DNA from: Maricaulis sp965242785
Lineage (GTDB): Bacteria > Pseudomonadota > Alphaproteobacteria > Caulobacterales > Maricaulaceae
Reading direction: 5' to 3'
NCBI GenBank assembly: GCA_965242785.1
Contig: CBDETA010000004.1
Span: 930,001-994,000 of the forward strand
Length of the DNA: 64,000 nucleotides
Shown here: positions 19,501 through 27,508 of the stretch, piece by piece
Position numbering within the stretch: the stretch's first letter is position 1
Layout: every line of letters starts with the position of its first letter
Notes under the pieces: generated by a model
Told to the model about the DNA's origin: nothing
The model's input: the letters and a program-made list of their open reading frames with translations, nothing else
Database searches by the model: none
Made by a program: the position numbers and the translations under genes

Positions 19501-22500
19501 CGGCGGTGGTGGCGCCTCCGGCATGAATTTCGCGGGTTCGGTCGCGGCCACCGGCCAGCCCTTCACCTTTAACATGGGTGGATCCGGCGGCGCCGCCGGT
19601 GATGCCGGCAATGTCAGCATCACGCGCGGCTGGGTCGACCCGGCGGGCAGCCGGACGGCAGCGCCAGGGCGCATCCAGACCTTTGGCCACCAGTCATCGG
19701 CGCTGGTGGCGCAGTCGATCGGTGGTGGCGGCGGACATGCGGATCTCAATCTGGGTGTCAGCCTGTCCACGGATGCGACCTCGCAGGGCGGTTCGGCCGC
19801 CACGGCCACCCTGACAGTCGGCGGGGATGGCGGCGCCGCCGGCCAGGGTGGCCGGGTGATGGTCGATCACAACGGCATTCTGCTGACCGATGGCGATCAC
19901 AGCTACGGCATTCTTGCCAAGAGCGTGGGCGGCGGTGGCGGCCATGCCAGCTTCAATCTCGGCGTCGGCTACCTGCGCGATTCCAACAATCTGGCGATCG
20001 CCATCGGCGGCAGCCCGACCAGTGCCGGTGCGGGCGGTGCCGTCTCGATTGACCATGAAGGCTATATCGGAACGGCCGGCCGTGGCGCGATCGGTGTCCT
20101 GGCGCAGTCCATCGGCGGTGGCGGCGGCAATGCCATCATCAATACCGACATTCCCTATCTCGACGCGCTGTCCGTGGCAGCCGCCGGCGGCGCCGCCAAC
20201 CAGTTCTCCTTTGCGCTGGGCCGGCGTGGGGGCACGGGTGGCGAGGGCGGCCAGGTCGATGTCGATGTCGATGGCCGCATCTTCACCACCGGCAACGACG
20301 CGGCCGGCGTGGTGGCAACCAGCCTGGGCGGTGGTGGCGGACGCAGTTCTTCGACCTCTTTCGGGGTGTCGCGGAGCAATCCCAGCGGGACTGAACCTGT
20401 CGAGGAGTATGCCTTCAACCTCGCGGTCTCGGTCGGCCTGGAGGGTGGAACAGGTGCTCGCGGCGGCAATGTGAATGTCTCTGCGGCCGGCACGATCGAG
20501 ACCCGGGGCCGCAATGCCCGCGGGATCGAGGCGTCCAGTATCGGTGGCGGAGGTGGTCGTGCCGGCAATGCCTTCAACCTGGTGCCTCGCGCCAATGTCA
20601 GCCTGACCATCGGCGTAGGCGGGGCCGGTGGAACCGGCGCAGTCTCGGGCGATGTCTCCGTGAACTCGAGTGCCGGCATTTCGACTTTCGGCGACGGATC
20701 CGACGGCATTCTGGCCGAGGCGATCGGCGGCGGAGGCGGACAGGGCGGTGCGTCGACGGCTGCTACCAATCCGATCGGGCTGAGCCCGGAGAGCGGTCAG
20801 CAATCCAATACCGTTGCGGTCAATGTCGGCGGCAATGGCGGTAGTGGTGCCACTGGTGGGGCGGTTCGGGTCACCAATACCGGCATCATTACCACCGAAG
20901 GCCGCGAAGCGGCCGGCATCCGGGCGATCAGCCAGGGTGGAGGCGGCGGCCGTGGCGGCTATGTCCTCAATCTGCGCGGCGAGAGCCGGGGCCGCGACCA
21001 GGACCTGACCATCAATGTCGGCGGCAGCGGCAGTTCGGGAGCAGCCGGCGGCGCGGTTCAGGTGACCAATGAAGGCACCATCGTCACCCAGGGCGATGCA
21101 GCCGTGGGCATCCAGGCGCGCAGCATTGGCGGTGGTGGCGGCAGTGGTGGGGGTGTCTACGACATCACCATTGAAACATCGGTTGACGAGAACCTGCCCG
21201 GCAACAGTAACCGGCTGGCCGTCAATGTCGGTGGCAGTGGCGGGACCGGTGCGACGGGCGGCGATGTGACCGTGATCAACCGCCGGGTGAACGGGGTCGA
21301 GCATTCCGGCATAATCCAGACCGGGGGTGCAGGCGCACACGGCATCCAGGCCGAGTCCATCGGAGGCGGAGGCGGCGATGGCGGTGCCGTCCTGTCGCTG
21401 AGCCGGTTTGCGGGCGGGGAAGGGCACCAGATCGGCCTCAGCCTGGGTGGTTCCGGTGATAGCGGCGGATCGGGTGGCCAGGTCTCGGTGACCAATGAAG
21501 GCTCGATCCGTACCTCTGGCGATGGCGCGCATGGAATCTATGCCCGATCGCTGGGCGGTGGTGGCGGCGACGGTGCCGTGGCCCTGTCCGTAGACGGAAC
21601 GACGGCAGGGCGCTTCTCCGGTGTCGGGGTCAATCCGATGATCGCGATCGGCGGATTTGGCGGCGATGGCGGCCAGGGCGGTGCGGTGACCGTGAACAAT
21701 TCCGGCTCCATCTTCACCCATGGCCGCAATGCGCACGGCATTCTGGCCCAGTCGATCGGTGGCGGCGGTGGCAATGCGGCCCTGGGGATATCTCTGGCGG
21801 CTGATGCCGCCTCTATCCTGTTGTCCAACAGCGTGTCCGCGCTGCTGGGCAATTTTGGCGGCGGTCAGGGCGGTACGGGCGGCCGGGTGACCGTCAACCA
21901 GACCGGCGACATTGTCGTCACCGGGCGCGGCTCCCAGGCCATCCAGGCTGAAAGTCTCAATGGCGGTGGCGGCAATCTGGTCGTGACCCTGGACGGGTTG
22001 GGCCTGGACCGCCTGACCAGCCTGCCGGCAGACAAGGCGCCGAATGCAGCTGCCAGCGGTTCGGCTGACTTCAGTCTCGTCCTCGGCGGACAGTCCGCCC
22101 AGGACATGGCGGCGGCCGACACCAGCCTGGTTTCCGCCGGACTGTTCGGCGCGGCCGGTGACTTTGCCACCGGCATCAATCTTCGCTCCATCGGTGGCGG
22201 CGGCGGTCTTGCCGATCTCGAGATCGCCCTGGCGAACGCACAGGATCCTTTCGCCTCCGCCATGCGCTTTGCCTTTAACCTGGGTGGGCAGGCCGGCGCC
22301 CGCAATCGGGGCGGTCATCTGGGGCTGACCCATGCCGGGCAGTTGACCGCGGTCGGCGGGTTCTCGACCGCTGCCATTCTGCAGTCCGTCGGTGGCGGTG
22401 GCGGCCGGCTCAATTTCGACCTCACTGCGCCGCAGGATAGCCACGCCGGCAATCTGGCCCTTCAGCTGGGGGCTGCGAATGGGCAGGACAACACGTCCGG

Positions 22501-25318
22501 CCGGGTATCGGCGGGCCTGTCCGGCGCCATCGTGACGTCGGGCGATTTTGCTTCAGGCCTCGTCGCGCAAAGCCTGGGCGGTGGCGGCGGTCTGGCGCAA
22601 GTGCGTGTTGATGCCGTCGACCCTGCGGCGCTCGACCTGACCGCCACGCTGGGCGGGGACGCCGAAACCAATGCCAACGGCGCCGATATTTCGCTGATCG
22701 CTTCGGGTGGCGTGATGACCACCGGGGACCGCGCGCTGGGTCTGGTTGGCCAGTCCGTCGGCGGTGGTGGCGGCATTGTGATGGCCGGTGGCGTGCCGGA
22801 CATGATGGTCCAGCTGGGCGGGCGCAACGGCACGCAGGGCGATGCGGGTGATGTCAGCCTGACCAATGACGGCGTCATCCAGACCCGAGGCGCGCGCGCC
22901 CATGGCGTCGTGCTGCAGTCCATCGGCGGTGGCGGCGGTCTGGTGATGGCCGATGCGGGCACGGTGCGCGTCAACCTGTCTGATGGCAATACTGGCTCGG
23001 GCGGCGCAATCACGTTCAACCAGAGCGGCGATGTGGTGACGGCGGGCGACGGCGCCTTTGGCATCATCCTGCAATCCCTGGGCGGTGGCGGCGGCTGGGT
23101 CGACGGGCAGTTTGCCGGCGCGTCAGGCGGTGCCGGCACCGGTGGCGCGATCAGTTTTGTCGTCGACGGAATGATTTTCGCCGCAGGCGAAGACGCGACA
23201 GCCCTGTTCGCACAGAGCAGCGGACGTGATGGCGGCGGAGACATCATCGGCCGCCTGACCGGCCTGCTGCGCGGCGGGTCGGGTGAGGGGCACGGGCTGT
23301 GGATGGATGGCGGCGCCAGCAACCAGGTTCACACCAGCGGCTCGATCTCCGCCGTTTCGGGACAGGCGATCACGGCCGGTGCGGGTGATGACCTGATCAT
23401 CAATACCGGCACCGTGATCGGAAACATCGACCTGGGTGGCGGCGTGAACGGGTTCGACAACCAGGAAGGCGCAACCTTCCTGGCCTTCTCGACCATCGAT
23501 CTGCGCGACCCGTCCGTTTCACCGCAGGCGCCGCAAGCGGGTACGGCAGGACGCAAGACACCGGTCATGGAGGTCCAGCCGGTCGAGCCGGTCAACACCG
23601 TCAAGGCGCCGGTGATGGAGGTCCTCTCGGCAGCGGGGCCGGACAGGGCGGAGGACGCGCCGCAATCCGCAGCGATACCGGCGCTGGATCTGCAGCCGGT
23701 CAAGCATCCGGTCCAGGATGCCGGGATTGCCGCCGACGCTGCGGAAGACGGGCACGCGTCTGCCGTGCTCCACCCTGGCGCGGCGACCTTCCGCAATGGC
23801 GGGACCTTCCTGATGGGTCTGTCTGCGTCCACCTATCCGCTGGACCTGCTGAATGGCGACACATTCAGCCATCTTGATGATGCCGGCGACCCGACCCTGA
23901 ACCTGCTCTACGGTTCTCGGGTCATCAACACGGTCGAGCTCGACGGGCATTTCGAGCAGAGCGCGACCGGTCATCTGGTCTTCGACATTGCCTTCGGCCC
24001 CTACGCCTCCGACCGCGTGAATGTCACCGGGTCTGCGCGTGTCGCCGGAACCGGCGATGTGACCCTGACCTGGCTTGAGGATGCCAATCCGGTCACCCTG
24101 TTCGCCACGCGCGACGGTGCGGGGCAGGACCTCGGGCTTGAGATCACCGACACGATGGCCGTGGACTATTCCATCGCCGCCGATGCAGAGGGCGTGCATC
24201 TGCAAATCGCCACCGCCTTCGGACTGCCCAGCCTGACCTCCAATCAGCGCAGCCTTGGCCGCCACATGGACGCGGCCGTCAGGGTGGGCGGGTCGTCCGG
24301 GGTCGGGCGTCTGCTGGCCTGGCTGGGCAATATGCAGTCGGACGAGCTGGCGCTCTACGAGCACCTGTTCGCTGAACTCGACCCCGAGCCGCATCTCGCA
24401 CCGCTGCACAGCCAGTTGGTCGGTGCCAACCGGTTTGCCGATGAGCTGTTCAACTGTGGCGGTCCGGTGAGCACGCCGGACGATGCCTGTGTCTGGTCGC
24501 GGCTGGAGATGTCTGAGCGCAGCCGAGATGCCGGGCCTGAGACACTGCCGGTGTCGGGCCAGTCGATGAGCTTCAGCGGCGGTTTCGAGCAACGCCTGAA
24601 TGATGACTGGTCGGTCGCAGCCGGCATCAGCTACGAAAACACCCAGCGCCTGACTGTTGACGGTCAGCGCGCCCAAAGCAGCGGGGAGGGCTTCTCCGCG
24701 GGTATCGGCGTTGAGCGGCATCATCCGAGGGGTAGCTATGCCGGTGTCTCGGCCAGCCTGGGCTGGTCATGGTTCGAGACCGAGCGGGCCGTCAACGTCT
24801 TCACGCCAGGTGTCGGCAGCTCGGCACCGGAAACCGGTCATGTTCGGCTCGATGGTCATGTCGGGACGGTTCACCGCCGAGGCCCGGTCTTCGTGCGCCC
24901 GCAGGTATCGGCTTCGTTGACCGCCTTGCATCATGCCGGCCTGGTCGAGGACGGGCTTGACGGTCTGGGCGTCGAGGTGCTGTCGGACACCCAGCTCAGC
25001 TGGGCCCTGCATCCTCAAGCGACGATGGGCTTTGTCTTCCGTGAAACCGAAGACATGGTCGGCACGATATCCGTCACCGGCGGCATCCGGCTCAGCCATG
25101 CCAACCAGCTCGACCTGCCGATCCGTCTCCTGGGTGCCAATCCGGCGGCGACGCCGGCCCGGATCGGCACCACGCTGGACCCGATGGTCCGGCATCTCGG
25201 CATCGATATCGAAGTGGCGGGCAATGAGCGGTTGGGCCTCAGCATCGGTTATGATGGCGAGTTCGGTGAAACCACTGAACACCAGCGTGCCGGGATAGAT
25301 TTCAGACTGCGCTTCTGA
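13535..25318 (+). CDS. Giant glycine-rich autotransporter adhesin
   Basis: About 3,927 residues. The GTG at 13535 is preferred because GGGGTGGGGGA lies just before it and because it yields a signal peptide with RRR, a hydrophobic core and SAPVQA cleavage. The alternative start at 13493 is a TTG without a ribosome-binding site. The passenger carries about 46 units of roughly 50-80 residues, each with a signature like GILAQSIGGGGGNGG followed by G- and S-rich beta-strand sequence (VTVTNTGSI, TTG). A linker at about 3350-3420 contains repeated VMEV segments. The last ~280 residues form an autotransporter barrel ending in FRLRF. The repeats predict a very long beta-helix on the cell surface, probably for adhesion or aggregation. 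No protease motif was recognised. Confidence 0.93.
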   Translation: MSEPRNSAAGLRRRALLNGVCAASLAAALSAPVQAHHTRIETVFNPATGRVEHVVEIISETQGLTGRGAAVVRTVGANGRDYIINTAQSVDEIFRVWNTDVSPARYTDYRVTVVNKDTHGNIVSFDVVDVADTSATPAVVTVPRVIDATTGINALEPAPGGGAGSGTSGYNFTLASGDAGVLNFTSVGANGSNGRAGGGYNFCIKFIGCAFIGVPSTGGGAGAPGGFINETVGSTTITVASDNLAGIIAISQGGSGGRGGNSYSNVAASAGGAGGAGGNVQLTSSANITTSGNGSEGILAQSLGGRGGDGGDGFILSSGGAGGVAAVQSGNVTVTNWGQIATSGANAIGITAQSLGGAAGNGGDSFGFVAQGGGGSLGGHGGQVAVNHNGSITTLGHGSHGILAQSIGGSGGNSGTAGGLAALASSGAGGGNGGNVWVTLGSGASIATAGLDARGIHAQSVGGGGGSAAFTAGVVALGGTGAAGGNGARVTVNTGSGSVITTRGQGADAIYAQSVGGGGGSGSSSGGLAALGGSGGGGGNGGVVTVNNAGALDTTGYLARGIFAQSLGGGGGTGGDSGGLASIGGSGSAASFGADVTVTNTGSIYTRGRRSVGIQAQSIGGGGGDGGSSGGAFLAVGGGGGAGGVSGQVTVTHGGDITTEGADAHAIFVQSVGGGGGNAGSATSASAFAGVAIGGAGGNGGNGGTAIANLTGGTLFTFGDRSRGLFIQSVGGGGGNGGFAIQSSFGYGAAASAAIGGRGGDGGLGGEVRVNGTVGIFTRGAMSTGILAESVGGGGGNGGFSIAFSGAAAGPGAAAFAASVGGSGGSGGAGGTVTMRAGGSITTAGDFSTGLVAQSVGGGGGNGGFSISVAAAGSGGGSGAVSASVGGFGGLGGAGGRVDALFSGAVLTSGEASLGGLFQSVGGGGGNGGFSIAGAGAFGRAASGAAAFGLGGFGGSGGNGGWVTGGVTGGVSTTGQDSTGVLVQSIGGGGGSGGFNVSGAVGGSDGPLTGSAALGMGGAGGGGGHGGRVDGFSGAISTTGDRSNGAVFQSIGGGGGTGGFSIAGSMSVTLNSSAVGTALGVTIGVGGAGGSGGSAGLVNGTVTGDVSTTGFDADGVIAQSVGGGGGSGGFNVSGNIAAAAGSSATLGLGVGGVGGSGGSSSHVNLVVTGRTDTRGDQAGAILAQSVGGGGGAGGFNVTGNVTLSANGQTGSVGAGVGGFGGNGGSAGTASLSVNAGVADADGGLVAAVTTGQNSDGIIAQSVGGGGGNGGFNIAGGLALSRNGSGHVGLGTGGMGGLGGSGSAVSGTINGDVLTLGGDSDGILLQSLGGGGGNGGFNVTGGITAAKFGSGNLLAGLGGMAGSGGSGGTVSGVIHSDVRTEGHRSTAILLQSLGGGGGNGGFNVSGGVSLSRASGGGNGGLNVSGGVTLSSGSAGMIAAGLGGFGGGGGLSGAVSASISGDVQTAGDQALAVLIQSLGGGGGSGGLNLSGGLSMSVGASPGVLAGLGVGGFGGSGGAGNSVFANVSGVVMTTGAGADAVTVQSLGGSGGTGGVNVSGGFALSNGSAGTGLIGVGGFGGGGGTASSASLVRTGETRTTGSNSDAIVVQSVGGGGGHGGVNVSGGVTVSSTGSATTLGFGLGGFGGGGGHAGNASAVVNGDVLASGLADDTIVEDETLLIGGGRVSIPVTPYRRRVGGSNGIVVQSIGGGGGAGGLNVSGGITASRAVTDAGRGLVFGLGGFGGAGGDAGTASLSMIASADLFTVTANGDNRAAIAVQSIGGGGGHGGLNVSGGVSTNGSVFAGIGGSGGGGGLGRGVQIDVDANLFAGGLLARGLLAQSIGGGGGNGGLNVSGGIVAGTGVGSGNSINFALGGAGGSGNQAGAVQVEHDGQIMVDGVGSTGLLAQSIGGGGGAGGLNVSAAVNLASDAMVGTVAIGGSGGTGSDAADVTVVQTGDIFINAVAVTDPQSGETRLEAARFTGGSTGLLAQSIGGGGGASGMNFAGSVAATGQPFTFNMGGSGGAAGDAGNVSITRGWVDPAGSRTAAPGRIQTFGHQSSALVAQSIGGGGGHADLNLGVSLSTDATSQGGSAATATLTVGGDGGAAGQGGRVMVDHNGILLTDGDHSYGILAKSVGGGGGHASFNLGVGYLRDSNNLAIAIGGSPTSAGAGGAVSIDHEGYIGTAGRGAIGVLAQSIGGGGGNAIINTDIPYLDALSVAAAGGAANQFSFALGRRGGTGGEGGQVDVDVDGRIFTTGNDAAGVVATSLGGGGGRSSSTSFGVSRSNPSGTEPVEEYAFNLAVSVGLEGGTGARGGNVNVSAAGTIETRGRNARGIEASSIGGGGGRAGNAFNLVPRANVSLTIGVGGAGGTGAVSGDVSVNSSAGISTFGDGSDGILAEAIGGGGGQGGASTAATNPIGLSPESGQQSNTVAVNVGGNGGSGATGGAVRVTNTGIITTEGREAAGIRAISQGGGGGRGGYVLNLRGESRGRDQDLTINVGGSGSSGAAGGAVQVTNEGTIVTQGDAAVGIQARSIGGGGGSGGGVYDITIETSVDENLPGNSNRLAVNVGGSGGTGATGGDVTVINRRVNGVEHSGIIQTGGAGAHGIQAESIGGGGGDGGAVLSLSRFAGGEGHQIGLSLGGSGDSGGSGGQVSVTNEGSIRTSGDGAHGIYARSLGGGGGDGAVALSVDGTTAGRFSGVGVNPMIAIGGFGGDGGQGGAVTVNNSGSIFTHGRNAHGILAQSIGGGGGNAALGISLAADAASILLSNSVSALLGNFGGGQGGTGGRVTVNQTGDIVVTGRGSQAIQAESLNGGGGNLVVTLDGLGLDRLTSLPADKAPNAAASGSADFSLVLGGQSAQDMAAADTSLVSAGLFGAAGDFATGINLRSIGGGGGLADLEIALANAQDPFASAMRFAFNLGGQAGARNRGGHLGLTHAGQLTAVGGFSTAAILQSVGGGGGRLNFDLTAPQDSHAGNLALQLGAANGQDNTSGRVSAGLSGAIVTSGDFASGLVAQSLGGGGGLAQVRVDAVDPAALDLTATLGGDAETNANGADISLIASGGVMTTGDRALGLVGQSVGGGGGIVMAGGVPDMMVQLGGRNGTQGDAGDVSLTNDGVIQTRGARAHGVVLQSIGGGGGLVMADAGTVRVNLSDGNTGSGGAITFNQSGDVVTAGDGAFGIILQSLGGGGGWVDGQFAGASGGAGTGGAISFVVDGMIFAAGEDATALFAQSSGRDGGGDIIGRLTGLLRGGSGEGHGLWMDGGASNQVHTSGSISAVSGQAITAGAGDDLIINTGTVIGNIDLGGGVNGFDNQEGATFLAFSTIDLRDPSVSPQAPQAGTAGRKTPVMEVQPVEPVNTVKAPVMEVLSAAGPDRAEDAPQSAAIPALDLQPVKHPVQDAGIAADAAEDGHASAVLHPGAATFRNGGTFLMGLSASTYPLDLLNGDTFSHLDDAGDPTLNLLYGSRVINTVELDGHFEQSATGHLVFDIAFGPYASDRVNVTGSARVAGTGDVTLTWLEDANPVTLFATRDGAGQDLGLEITDTMAVDYSIAADAEGVHLQIATAFGLPSLTSNQRSLGRHMDAAVRVGGSSGVGRLLAWLGNMQSDELALYEHLFAELDPEPHLAPLHSQLVGANRFADELFNCGGPVSTPDDACVWSRLEMSERSRDAGPETLPVSGQSMSFSGGFEQRLNDDWSVAAGISYENTQRLTVDGQRAQSSGEGFSAGIGVERHHPRGSYAGVSASLGWSWFETERAVNVFTPGVGSSAPETGHVRLDGHVGTVHRRGPVFVRPQVSASLTALHHAGLVEDGLDGLGVEVLSDTQLSWALHPQATMGFVFRETEDMVGTISVTGGIRLSHANQLDLPIRLLGANPAATPARIGTTLDPMVRHLGIDIEVAGNERLGLSIGYDGEFGETTEHQRAGIDFRLRF
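14410..23240 (+). repeat. About 46 coding repeats of the GGGGG signature
   Basis: Within the adhesin gene, codons for [G/A]-[I/V/L]-x-x-[Q/E]-S-[I/V/L]-G-G-G-G-G recur about every 150-300 bp. Counting by eye gives about 46 copies. Copies in the middle are the most uniform; the first three and last ones are degenerate (QSLGGRGG, QSSGRDGG). Such in-frame repeats invite recombination and copy-number change. Near 17700-17820 a short extra NGG-[FL]-NVSGGV unit is duplicated. Confidence 0.85.
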
Positions 25319-25477
25319 CCGGTCAGAGCCGTTCAAGAGGGTCGCGTGCGGGCTGTTCGGAATTGTCCGGATCCGCTTGCAAAACTCGTTCTGGAACAGG
25401 AAGGAAGGCTGCGATCGGGTGCCCGGCGGGTGACCGAAGCGGCCTTTCGCCTGGGCAATTGACCGTGGAGACAAGCC

Positions 25478-25978
25478 ATGATCCTCAATCGTTTTGCATC
25501 CTCTGCCGGACTGGCCATCGCGCTGGGGGGAGCGATGACCGCGTGCAGCGCGACCGGCTCGCAGACACCTGACCTTTCCGTCGCTCTGACGTATGAGGCG
25601 CTGGAGACGCCGGACGGGAGCTGCCGGCCCCGCCAGGTGGCCCGTGCCAATGTGGCGGCCACCGATCTCTATGCCCTTTACGGGTTCGTGCGTTTCATCA
25701 ACACGAATGGGGCTGCCGCGACGCGCTTGCCCCTGCAGCTGGTGTTCCAGGGTCAGGACGAGGCGGGCCAGAGTGAAGTCTCCGCAGATACCCTGCTGAA
25801 TTTCGACGCGCCCTGTGATGCCGTTCGCATCGAACATCAGGTGCGCTACTGCCTGCTCAATGCCACGCGGCCGGACCGTTCGGCCTGTCCGGTGCTGTCG
25901 GTTTCGGGCGAAGGGTTTGCCGGCTTCGAGCCGGTCGAGGACAGGTCGCAGGCATTGGCTGAAAACCCGAACGGATAG
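25478..25978 (+). CDS. Small lipoprotein of unknown function
   Basis: A 166-residue protein with a lipoprotein signal (lipobox AMTAC, Cys near residue 24) and GGAG about 7 bp before the ATG. The mature part has four more cysteines (GSCRP, DAPCD, RYCLL, SACPV), which could form disulfides, and predicted beta-rich sequence. No family was recognised. It lies 159 bp after the giant autotransporter on the same strand and could be an accessory for its export or anchoring, but nothing in the sequence proves this. Confidence 0.75.
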   Translation: MILNRFASSAGLAIALGGAMTACSATGSQTPDLSVALTYEALETPDGSCRPRQVARANVAATDLYALYGFVRFINTNGAAATRLPLQLVFQGQDEAGQSEVSADTLLNFDAPCDAVRIEHQVRYCLLNATRPDRSACPVLSVSGEGFAGFEPVEDRSQALAENPNG

Positions 25979-25985
25979 ACGCGAA

Positions 25986-26013
25986 AAAGCCGGGTCCGCA
26001 GGGACCCGGCTTT
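25986..26013. terminator. Bidirectional stem-loop terminator between convergent genes
   Basis: A perfect 12-bp stem (25986-25997 with 26002-26013) and a 4-nt loop, beginning with AAA and ending with TTT, so it can act on both strands. It lies 7 bp after one stop and about 30 bp before the other. Confidence 0.85.
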
Positions 26014-26042
26014 GACGAAAGTTCAGTGCGCTCCCGGAACCG

Positions 26043-26765
26043 TCAGTTTCCGAACAAGCGGTCGAGCGCGTTTCGCGTGCGCTCCTCGATCTCCTCGCCC
26101 GTCCGGCGATCGGCCTGGTCGCGCACCTGTTCGCCGTAATGGCCGAGGGCGCTGGAGAAGATATTGCCCTCATCCCCGGTATCGACGGCGTCCATGGCTC
26201 CCAGGTCCATCTCGGCATAACCCTGCGGGGTTGCAAACAGGGCCGGTGATTGGGGGGCCCGTTCCAGCGCGGTGACCTGATAAAGCGTCTGGCCGTCAAC
26301 GGCCTGGCGCAACAGGATGCCGTCTGCCGTGAAGCAGGCCGCGGCCCGCACGATCTCGCCATAGGCATTCTGGGTTTCCTGCACATGATCGGTACAGTTT
26401 TCACCGGCGATCTGGAAAGTTTCACCCCGGCTCACCCCCTCGGGCTGGCGAAAGCCGATCTCGGCCATCGGGGTGCGCTCGGGCGACAGGCGCAAGATGG
26501 TGCGCGAACCGTCCGGAATGTCCCGGCCGACCGGGAAGATCGCCGCTTCGCCGGTATCAAAGTCCCACAGCATCACGTGTGCGTAGGGGGCGCCTGATAG
26601 CGCGGCCGGAAGCGTCATCCGGGTCCGGGAGCCGGAGGCGCGAACCTCCAGCTCGTGGGTCTGCTCCTGCATCGTCACCTGCGCGGTGGCGCGGTGGTCG
26701 GGCAGGGCGGTGAGGTCGGGCGTGGCCTGCAAGAGCAGGGACGCCGTGATTGTTGTCAGGATCAT
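26043..26765 (-). CDS. Exported protein of unknown function
   Basis: A 240-residue protein with a short hydrophobic N-terminus (ILTTITASLLLQATP) that looks like a signal peptide. The body alternates beta-strand-like segments, with two cysteines (GENCTD, AACF) that may pair. Phrases such as MLWDFDTGEAAIFP and YQVTALERAP resemble DUF4412-like periplasmic proteins, but this is only a weak likeness. The C-terminus is charged and helical. The AGAGGAAA ribosome-binding site supports the start. It is the last of three leftward genes for exported proteins, 21 bp after the hexapeptide-repeat gene. Confidence 0.72.
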   Translation of the reverse strand: MILTTITASLLLQATPDLTALPDHRATAQVTMQEQTHELEVRASGSRTRMTLPAALSGAPYAHVMLWDFDTGEAAIFPVGRDIPDGSRTILRLSPERTPMAEIGFRQPEGVSRGETFQIAGENCTDHVQETQNAYGEIVRAAACFTADGILLRQAVDGQTLYQVTALERAPQSPALFATPQGYAEMDLGAMDAVDTGDEGNIFSSALGHYGEQVRDQADRRTGEEIEERTRNALDRLFGN

Positions 26766-26786
26766 CTTGTCTGTTTCCTCTCGTTG

Positions 26787-27467
26787 TCAGCGCCGCGCCG
26801 CGACGGGCAGCATCACGACCCGCGACGGCTGCTCGCCACCGGCATCGATGACCGCGATGATCAGACCGTTTTCCAGACGGGCCTGGCGGACGCCCTGTTC
26901 AGCAATGTGATTGATGCCGCTGTAGCGCCCGCGCAGGATGGCCTCGCGAAGTTCGGCATTCAGGGGTTCTCCCGGCTCGAAGTTGTCCCCGGGGAAAAAG
27001 CTGTCTCCGGGGAAAAAGCTGTCTCCGGGGAAAAAGCTGTCCCCGGGAAAGAAACTGTCCCTGGGAAAGAAACTGTCCCCGGGGAAAAAGCTGTCCCCCG
27101 GGAAGAAACTGTCTCCCGGAAAAGCGCGGGACTCGTCCCGGCCCAGCCGGCCGAGCAGTTCGGCCAGGCTGGCGTGCGAGCGTGGCGCCAGGCGAAATCC
27201 GGTCGACAGGAACACATCGGCCATGCGCCGGTTCTCGATCCGGATCAGCAGCAGCTGACCGGTCTCAAGCCCCTGGCCGGTGCACAGCACCAGCGTTTCA
27301 GACAGGAGACGATAGAGGTCGGTTTCGGTTTCGACGCGTGCGGTCTCGACCGGCGCGGCGGAGAGTTCGATGGTGTCGCGGCAATCAGCGGCCGCGGTCG
27401 CGGTCAGGCTCAGACCGGCCACGACCGAAGCGAGCAGCATGCTTGTCTTGAACAAGTAGCGGGACAT
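26787..27467 (-). CDS. Exported protein with eight tandem FPGDSF hexapeptides
   Basis: A 226-residue protein with a clear signal peptide (cleavage near TATAAA-DC) and AAGGAGGA 4 bp before the ATG. Residues 116-163 are eight consecutive copies of F-P-G-D-S-F, with one R for G and one N for S. The two flanking regions are ordinary mixed sequence, with two cysteines near residues 29 and 62. The hexapeptide array is likely an extended, aromatic and acidic surface; no family with it was recognised. It lies in a three-gene leftward set of exported proteins. The function is unknown. Confidence 0.75.
   Translation of the reverse strand: MSRYLFKTSMLLASVVAGLSLTATAAADCRDTIELSAAPVETARVETETDLYRLLSETLVLCTGQGLETGQLLLIRIENRRMADVFLSTGFRLAPRSHASLAELLGRLGRDESRAFPGDSFFPGDSFFPGDSFFPRDSFFPGDSFFPGDSFFPGDSFFPGDNFEPGEPLNAELREAILRGRYSGINHIAEQGVRQARLENGLIIAVIDAGGEQPSRVVMLPVAARR
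26979..27122 (-). repeat. Eight 18-bp tandem repeats, in frame
   Basis: The 144-bp array has an 18-bp period and encodes the FPGDSF hexapeptides. Units differ by a few silent changes. Because 18 is a multiple of three, slippage changes length without breaking the frame. Confidence 0.92.
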
Positions 27468-27508
27468 GGTGTCCTCCTTGCATGAATGGTGGAAACAGGG
27501 CTGCAGGA

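Noticed and set aside
14131..24000. Long proline-rich open frames antisense to the giant adhesin
   Set aside because: They are the mirror of GGN and GGC glycine codons on the other strand; they have no signal, start context or family likeness.
26979..27122. Tandem 18-bp repeats as a CRISPR array
   Set aside because: Units are contiguous, without spacers, and in frame with a signal-peptide protein.
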